64,000 bases of DNA from Bostrychus sinensis. Taxonomy: Eukaryota; Chordata; Actinopteri; Gobiiformes; Eleotridae. The DNA lies in the NCBI GenBank assembly GCA_020698575.1, contig CM036250.1, positions 25,556,000 to 25,619,999 of the forward strand, read 5' to 3'. The notes under the pieces were generated by a model, which was not told the origin of the DNA, ran no database searches, and saw only the letters and a program-made list of their open reading frames with translations. The translations under genes and the position numbers were made by a program. This document shows, piece after piece, positions 40,601-49,600 of the stretch (the first letter of the stretch is position 1; each line of letters begins with the position of its first letter).

Positions 40601-43600
40601 AGGCTTAGGTTTCATTTTTTAAACTGGGTCCCAGTAATGGAAAGATTTAAAAACGCTGCTTACATGTTTCCATGTGTACAACCCATACAAATGTATCTTT
40701 TCTGCTGATGCCATAGCCCCACCCCTCCCTTAGCCCACATGCGCTAAACTCCAGTGGTGCCTTCAGGTGTTGCATTCAAGCTGCAGATGCTACTGAGCTC
40801 TTTGGCTTTTGCAGCTAAATATTCTGCTCCTCTTACAGCAAAATAAGGTCTCATTTCTAACTTGCACATTCATATTGGTCGCTATTTTCTTATGTTTACA
40901 TCACAAGCCGCTTGAGTTCTTTTCTGTTTTTGGAGTGTTTCTGTGACAGCACCACAGTGCCACTAACAGGCCTGGCATATGTATTACAGCGTTTTCAGCA
41001 TGGAACTGTGTGGACCCATTTTCTGAACGGGTGCCATGTTTACTGAAAACGTTTTTGAAACAATAACTTTTTGTCTCTGCGTGAATATTGTCTGTAGCGT
41101 CACCAGTAAAACCAATTGGCAAACACATTTTATTTTTGTTTTTAAAAATACTATTGTCTCTTTGTAAAATCATTACATTGTAGCTTTCAACCCTAAAATC
41201 AGCTAACTCTGTAATACAACAATCATTTTCCTAACTTAACTCCTTTATAGTCTCAATGTTCAGCTTATACGAAGACTATAAATTGTGTCATAAAGGTTGT
41301 AGTTAAATCATTAAAACTATCTTTGGTTCTGTAAAAGGTTGGTAACAATAAAATTATGAAACTGGCACTCACAATCAGACCAGTTGGAAACGGCTGAGTT
41401 AAATCATGGCCAGAATTCAAACTACAGACTGTGGTTTGGTAACTTTTAAAAGCTTGGTCATATTGGGTAATTTTACTGTCGCTGAGGAAAGATTTATGAG
41501 TCGTGGCAAATGTTTGTATGCCCAAAATGTTATCTATGGTTTCAGAGCATTTAGCTACATGGATGTGCTGACAAAGGTTTGCACTCTTTGCAAGATTTTT
41601 TTCAAGATGGCCTATTTTTCTTTACCACAAACCATTAGTTTCTTTCATGATGCATGCTGAAGCTGCATTTTGTTGTCCAAACCTATCCTGGCCTAACATC
41701 CAAGTGCTCACACTTTCATATTCATTTTTCAGGTTACAGTACTGAGGGATGCAAAAAAAAAAAAAAAATACAACCAATCACATCAATTGTATTATACCTA
41801 CCCCACTTTAGAAAAAAAATACTCACATTGTTCTAACAGAAGTTAAAAAGGCTTTAAAGTAAAGGGATTCCAGGGATTACAGATTCCAATTCATCAAAAC
41901 GGGACAAACTCTGCAAAGTGAATGTAAAGCAGGCCATACTGGAACACACCTGCAGGTCAAGTTGACTCATGTAGTACTACTTGCTTCTACTACTGCTTCT
42001 ACTACTGCTACTACTACTATTACAACTACAACTACCACTAATACTATTGACCTTACTAATAGTACTTGCTATTCCTACTGCTACTGCAAATACTAATGCA
42101 ACTTTTAAGTAAGTAATAAAGTACTGAATGTAAAGTTTACTCAAGTAGAAAGAACCTGCTGCTACAACTACAACTGTTTCTACTTCTAATACTACTGCTA
42201 TTACTACTACTACTACCATTACTGACTACTATTACATACTTTGTCAGTGTAACCAATTTGTGTGACCAGCTATATCTTTGTTTTTGTCTGAGCATAAAAC
42301 ACATAGAATATCTTTATATCATGTATCACCTATATCCCATAACAATGTGTCCATTACAAATCATGGGACAGGCTGTGTGTGCACCCGTGAAGGAGATGAA
42401 ACACCTCAAGGTTCAGAGGCCATCCCACCCACGGACTGGTCCCAGAGCAGCGTCCCAGACCCAGCTCAGGGGTCACACAAACACAGAGGCGTGCCCCCAG
42501 CAGTAAATGATTGGACACATACTGGGGACCTGTCCCAGTGGAGCTCATCATAGACACAGCAGACAGAGCTATGGTATATGAATTTAAAAAAGGCATTTTT
42601 AAGCAGGTGAAGGCATTTATTCTTGATGCATTTCAAAACCTACAAAGAGAGCTATAAGCCAGTGATTCTCAAACTGTGCACGCAGGCTTCTTCTGGTGGT
42701 ACTCAGGAGTCTTTTGCATTAATGGGGATTAATTTTGAAATGTAGAGTACAGCATTGTCCTGGTTAAGACCTGGTTTAAAACTGGTTTAAACCTGGTTTA
42801 GTCCTGGTTTAGTTCTAGTTTTGAGGTGGTTTAGTCCTGGTTTAGTCCTGATTTAAGCCCTGGTTAAGTCCTGGTTAAGTAGTCTGATCTTGGTTTAGGA
42901 TGTGTTCCCACGTGCTCTGTGCTGTATAATAATGTGGAGATTTCGCACTACACTTTGCTGGCTTTGCTCTGTACAACATCACTGAAGTATGCTCAGAGCA
43001 TTTTGTCCAAACCTAGCTCAACTTAGATGCTCACAGGTTAACGTGGTGATCCAGGTGTGCTGCCCAACTAAGGGTCCACCCAGACTAGGCAAATCTTTGT
43101 GTGTCCAGACCAGAAACACCACCAAAGTCTGACGTGGGATGGTTTAAATCTGTGGTGTGAGTACGTACAAAGACAGCTTTGAAATACTGCCATTCCAACA
43201 AAGACATTTAAATGCATTGTAAAAATTCAATTATAGTCAAACTAAGCTAGTAATCTGAATTGGTTTATTTGCCTCGAACCACAATTAACGTCACAGCCAT
43301 CTCCTGTGGGTCAGTGCAGATTAAATGTAGCTCCAATTAGCAGATACAAGTATTTTCTAGCTTTAATTTGTGGCTGTTCTTGTTAAAGCTGAACTACCCA
43401 ATTTTACTACTGCCATCCCAGGAACTGTTACAACAAAATATGTTTCCAACCCCACCACTCACTAACAACAACGGAAGCCACTTTTCTGCTTTTATTTTAT
43501 TTTAAAATGTAAAACTCAACCAATTTTCTACCTCAAAACACTAATACAGGACATCAAACTGAAAATGTGTGCTTACCTTAAACTTCTGGTGGTGACTGAT

Positions 43601-46600
43601 GCAAACCATCTTGGATCATTCATTTTTATCTATGTTTTACTTTTTTCAAATATGTTTTTATTTTTAGCACTGTTTCTGTGTGAAAACAGACACATTTAGC
43701 ACAAAAACAGAGACTTTCTTCTATTTCCGATTGCCATTATTCAACAGCCAGTCACAGCGTTCCTTAATAATACACCCCATATACATATAGGGCCATATTT
43801 ACTAAGACAAGTGCAAAATTGCGAGTGCAGCTTAAAAAATATCGTCTGGTATTTGTGGGCGTGTTGCATGTGATATACAAAGAGAAACTGCGCAAGTAAC
43901 TGCTGCTGCAAATCTGATATGTAAATGAGAATTTTGCGTGAGCATAAAACGCACCGACAGCGAGAGCAACGCTGTTTGCCAGCTCTGACTGCATCTTTCC
44001 TACAGAGATTCAACACAAAACACAATCTGAGAGTCCAACAAATAACAGGACTGACTGTAGTAGAGCTGTGTTCGCTGACCAGAGTCACGTGCTTTATTTC
44101 CCCTCTGTGAAAGAGAGGAAAGTCCTTTTCACTGTCTGTCAGAGCCAGCAACCTTTCAAACAATTATATAAAATGTATCAGTAGCCTATATGGCGTGCTG
44201 ATGGTGATCGAATAAAAATAACAAATATAGCCGCAAGCGGCGATGGTAGGCCCTCGCCTGCCGCGCCCGGAGCTGGGGCAGATTTGCCAAAACTTGCCAA
44301 ATTTTTAGTTGTGGCTCTTTAAAAATTTACCAAATGTGACATAATTCAGCGGCTCCATAGGATTCCATTGTATAGGATTCCCATTGGAATATAATGGGGA
44401 GATTCTGACATTGCCACGGCAAAACCGTACAAGGTAAAGCATGAGTCCTATTGACTTTTTTCATTGTTGTGAGCTGATGGATTTCTCTGCCAAATTTCAC
44501 GCATTTTCAATAAACTTTATTTTTGCCCTTCCATAGGGATATTTGCCTCAGTCTGCAGGGGGTGCTATTGCAGCAATTGGCATTTTTTCTTCTTTCATGC
44601 CCATAGGTCCATGGAGTAAATAAGTGATTAAAATTTTGTCCACATTGGGCTCTGCATGTGTGAGTTATAACAAATTAGGGGTTGTTAGCGAGCCACAGAA
44701 TGAACATGAAATTTGGGGCTGTGCTGTGGCAACACCGTTTAATATTCTACAAAACCTTCAACAACTTTTGGTCAGACGCCTCTCCAGATGATGTTGACAA
44801 AATTTGAGGTCATTTACTTAAACGCCCTCAGACGAGTTCGTTAAAATGTGAAGGCTGCAAATCAGGGGGTTACATGATAAATCCAAGATGGCCGACTTCC
44901 GGTTGGTCAGGGGGCGTGGCCACAATATAATTTTTTGTTCGTATGGACATGAAGCATATGTGTACCAAATTTCGTTTGGCTCCGTCAAAGTAAGCGCTGG
45001 GACGTCCCATTGGCTGAAGTGGATATTTGGGGCGTCACCATGGCAACAGGATGGGAGATGGGGTGGGAACATCATTGACTTTTTTGATGAAGGTCATGTG
45101 ACAGATATGTGTACCAAATTTCGTTAGCGTATGATAAAGTTTATTTTTATCGTCCCATACAAATTTGAATTTTGCTCACTAGGGGGCGCTATCGCGCCCA
45201 TTGTGAACATTCACATAGTATTCTGTTCAGGGCTTGGGACTCCACCAACGATTAAAATTTGAGAGAAATCGGTCAAGATATGTGTGAACTATGATACTTT
45301 GAAGGGTGTCGGCGAGCCACAAAAACGACGCCAAAATTTGTCGCGTCACCACGGCAACACCGTTTAATATTCTACAAAACCTTGAACAACTTTTAATGTC
45401 CCACTTGTCTAGATGATGTGGAGCGATTTTGGTGTCGCTGGGTTAAACGCCCTAGGACGAGTTCGTTAAAGTACGAGAGGAGGAAATGGCGCCTCCGGCG
45501 CCGGGCCACATGATCAATCCAATATGGCTGACTTCCTGTTGGTTGCCTAGCAACAGCTCAATATAATTTTTTGTTTGGTCCAACATGACCAATCATTGAC
45601 CTGAATTTTGTTCGTCTATGACGAACTTGACTTTTGGGTCTTTCCATAGGGGTGTTACTCTAGGGGGCGCTGTCGCGCCCCTTTTTTGTCATTGTTTGAA
45701 ATTTACATAAATTATCAAATTTTTCGCCGGGCTGGCACTGCGTGCCAATTTTTGTAAGTTTTCGTTCACGGCAAGTGACCTAAAAATGCGATTTCGGGGA
45801 CAGAAAAAAAAAAGAATAATAATAATAATGAAGAAATCTTTGAATTTCAATTATGCCTCGCCATAGGCGAGGCACCTATATATATTTAGAAAGGGCGTGA
45901 CACGACCAATCTGTTTGTGGGGTCCTTAGTCAATGACGAGCGCGTTGACCTCGTCGAAGGACGTGTGCCCATTGCCGACATTATGTCCCAACAATTACAA
46001 ATATGCCGCATTCGCGGCACACACCTATATCACCGGATCCGGCATGATCTCATGAGTGTGGCTATTAGTGTTTGATTATTGGTCAGCGCTTCGCGCTCTG
46101 TTTTGGTGCGCTTCGCGCACTTTTGGGCAGTGCGCGCACTGCCCTTCAGTTACAATAGGCCCTACGCCACCCTTGGGGCTCGGGCCTAATTAAAAAACAT
46201 TTTCGATGTCCTCCGCTCAATCAAATCCACACAGCCTTGAGCCTCTGTAGGGGCAGCTGTCAGTGAAGCGCCGCAGCGAGCATTGGGAGGCAATGAGATA
46301 AACACAGTGAGTAGACTGCGCAGCATTTAAAGACTGTTCTGTCACCGTAAGGATTTCAAAGAATGTTAAACAGACTGAAAGCCCAGAAACAGCAGCTGTA
46401 AAAGGCTGAAACTCAGGGAAATACAAGCGAGAATCAACGAAAAAGTGCTGCAGGTAAAGTCTGTTTCTTTGTTTCCTTCGACTTCAAATCAACACATTAC
46501 TGTTGTATCTTTGTAAATGAGCCCTGTTAAAGCATTAGAACTTATTTTCAACGCCTCATCTGTGCACTAAAAGCTGCACTCTTACCTCCGCAAAACTTCT

Positions 46601-49600
46601 GCACCTGCTTCTCCAACGTATTAAATTTTCACGCAGATTTAGTTCTCGTACTCGTGATGAATCAAATAGCGACTGCAAACCAACTTCATTTGCATTTTCC
46701 ACGCCTTGAATATTGCGCGTTTTGGCAAGAACGCCTTATTTTACATATTCATTGAATCACAGGAGCAAAATCTGCGCCACGCTGAATTTGCTCCTGTGAG
46801 AGACACAAATCTCAGCTGGGCCTGGGTTTGCTCCATTTTTAGCACGTCTTTTTCATTTAGCGTGCACGCAAACCTTTGATAAATCTGGCCCATACTGTAT
46901 TAGTTTTGTACTGGTTTGAGGCATGAGTTAGTCCTAGTTTAGCTCTGGTTTAGCTCTGATTTAGCTCTGGTTTAGACCTGGTTTAGTCCTGGTTTAGTCC
47001 TGGTTTAGACCTGGTTTAGACCTGGTTTAGACCTGGTTTAGTCCTGGTTTAGACCTGGTTTAGACCTGGTTTAGACCTGGTTTAGACCTGGTTTAGTCCT
47101 GGTTTAGTCCTGGTTTAGACCTGGTATAGACCTGGTTAAGTCCCTTTTTTGTCCTTCTTTAGTGTCACCTCCCTCACTGTAGTCCTAGTCATATTTACAT
47201 TTTAGTCTTTGAGAGCCAAATATATAAAGTTACTATAAATGATTGCATTACTCCACGTACCCGCTGCAATGTACTCGCGTACCCACAGGGGTCCCCATAC
47301 CCCTGGTTGGGAAACACTGCTTTAGACGGCCTACACAACCTAGTAATAATCTTATACTGGGGCGGCAGTAGCTCAGTAGCTATAGAGCTGAAGGTTGGCA
47401 GATCGATCCCCGCTACCAGCATTGCATACTGCTGTTTTGTCCTTGGGCAATACACCTACTACCACTGAGAGTGACTGAGGAGTGAATGAAGAATGAACCT
47501 AATTGTACAACAATTTTGAGTTTAAGTTTTCACACGTTTTTCACACAGTTGCCACAACAGCAGCTCCTGTGTTTCCCAGGGTTTACCAGGTGACCTACTT
47601 TTCCCACACACTTTATCCCTTTCTTCAAGTACCACAAGCCACTGTTGTTGTCCCTGTTGCCAGCCACACTCACTTCTGTTTATGTATAATGTGGACTATG
47701 GGTTCTTCTGTTGACCAGAGTGGGGCGTCCCATAAAAACAGGAGTCCAATAAACACATCTGGCTACGTTACATAGAGAAGTAGAGCAAGTATTGAAAATC
47801 TGCACACAAGTAGAAGTAAAAGTACTCAACAAAATTGTTAATGGAGTAAAAGTAAATGTATTGTACTACTACTATTATTACTACTACTACTACTGTTAAT
47901 ACTAAGATTACCACTACCACTACTACAGTAACTGCTACTACTAATACAATTGCTATTACTATTGCTAATACTACTACTACAACCTACTTTGCCACCAAGG
48001 TCCAAAAAATACTCAGTTCAGTTCAAGATTTAAAAAAATTGGTACATTATCTACTAACAATGAGTACTATAGTAGCAAGAGGAGGAAAAGTAGTAGAAGT
48101 AGTAGTTGTAGGAGTAGGAGGAGAGGAAGAAGTAGAAGTAGTGATATAGTTAGAAGTTTGACGTAGTAGTAGAACGAGAAGTAGAAGCAGTAGTAGCAGC
48201 AGTAGTAGTAGTAGTCATAGTAGTAGTAGTAGTAGTAGTATATGTTTGAGGTTCACTTGAAAAAGGAAAAAGCCAAACCAGACAATTCATTGCTTGTACT
48301 TTTGTAACCACTTTACACATTCCCCTACAGCACTGGCACCGTCCCACCTCGCTGTCCCATTGCCCCTTCACAGTCTTATACTCTCCTCTGTTCTCGTGCC
48401 CATTTTGACCTCATCCCGCTGAGCCATATGGGGCACCCTGCTCCTCACTACCCTGAACAAGAGCGCAGTAAAAGAACCCGGCTATAAGTCGTCCTTAATG
48501 CCTCTATTCATTGGTCGTTGTCTTTAAAATGGCTCGAGTGGACAAAATGTATAGAAACTTTGCCCTATAGCAGTGGTTCTCAAACTGTGGTACGGGTAGC
48601 ACTGTAGAGGGATTAGTGTGGTCTGGGACAGTATTTGTTGCACTGAAAGTCTCCTGGCAACAGTTGCATTAGTTTACTTAGTCCCAGAGTGTTTTTATTG
48701 TAATGGTAAAAGAGATCTTGTGTTTCTAAAATAAACCTTCTTGATAACAGCAGCCAGTCTTCACTTGGATGATTAATGGAGTATAACCTTATCTGCTCTG
48801 ATCTAATAGTGACGCTGCTGGATCATGTGTTAATCAACTGGGCTGTAATGTGCTGATTATAATGCATGGGATAGGCTTCTTAAAAATGAGACAAGTGCAG
48901 CTTTCAAGTGTCTCAGTGGTTTAGGGATTTTGTAGATTATTATTTCTTTCTTTCTTTTTTTTAAACTTTTGATTTCTCTATGCTTAATGAATGTCCATCA
49001 TGGCTGTACAAAAAAACACAATCTAAAAATGCCCTTTTTTATCTTAGTCAAGAAATCATTATCAATATCATTTAGTTCTATTTTAGTTTATTATTTTAAA
49101 GTAACTGAACTGTATTTACTAATATAGAATACTTTTCCCAGGTTAAAAAATGATGCACACTAAAATACTATGTAAAAAGACCTGGCACTTGCTTGACTTA
49201 GGAGTTATGTGGTTTCAGCTGTGTGGTCTTTAACTCTAAAAAATGTGCTTGTGGGGTTTTATAGTGTTTGACAAACATGTAGTAATTTACTTTTTTACAA
49301 CTCAACCAAGTGGAATCTATATATGGAAAAAACTTAAAGATGGCCAAACACGTGACGAAGTGAGTGGGTTGTGTAACTAAAGCTAACAGTCCAAACTAAA
49401 ATTCCCTTTAATGACCACACAGTCCATATAATTTACTATTTGTAAACATTTAAAAGGAAGTGCATAAAGAAGAGTCAGTGGTGCAATAGCAGTGTGTGTC
49501 AAAAACTTTACTGAAGACAAATTAGGTGGATATATAGGCTTTAGAACCACACACAAAAGATTTAAAGCGTATACATTATGCACATTTTCTACCATTTTAT

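Larger units (their letters stand above)
43790..46891. mobile_element. DNA-transposon-like element with GGGCCA ends, split by a GC-rich repeat
   Basis: Left end GGGCCATATTTACTAAGACA and right end, read as complement, GGGCCAGATTTATCAAAGGT are similar inverted ends. The halves 43790-44220 and 46193-46891 look like one roughly 1.1 kb non-autonomous element interrupted by the block at 44221-46192. A 140-codon minus frame at 43741-44163 has no transposase motif. No clear target-site duplication is visible, so the superfamily is open. Confidence 0.5.
42660..47319. mobile_element. hAT-like shell of a nested repeat stack
   Basis: Left end CAGTGATTCTCAAACTGTG and right end complement CAGTGTTTCCCAACCAGG fit the CAGTG-type ends of hAT MITEs. 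The flanking 8-mers CTATAAGC (42652-42659) and CTTTAGAC (47320-47327) match at 5 of 8 positions, and the right one fits the hAT target pattern nTnnnnAn. Between the ends lie two blocks of the same 11-bp minisatellite, interrupted by the element at 43790. The two ends could also belong to two separate insertions. Confidence 0.45.

Noticed and set aside
43741..44163. 140-codon minus-strand open frame
   Set aside because: Lies inside the GGGCCA-ended element and runs through its terminal repeat; no transposase or other family motif.
46900..47140. Regularly spaced repeats that could suggest a CRISPR array
   Set aside because: Contiguous 11-bp tandem units without spacers, in a vertebrate intron; it is a minisatellite.
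47856..48149. Thr-rich 97-codon plus frame
   Set aside because: Reading of CTA/ACT and AGT triplet tracts, not a gene.
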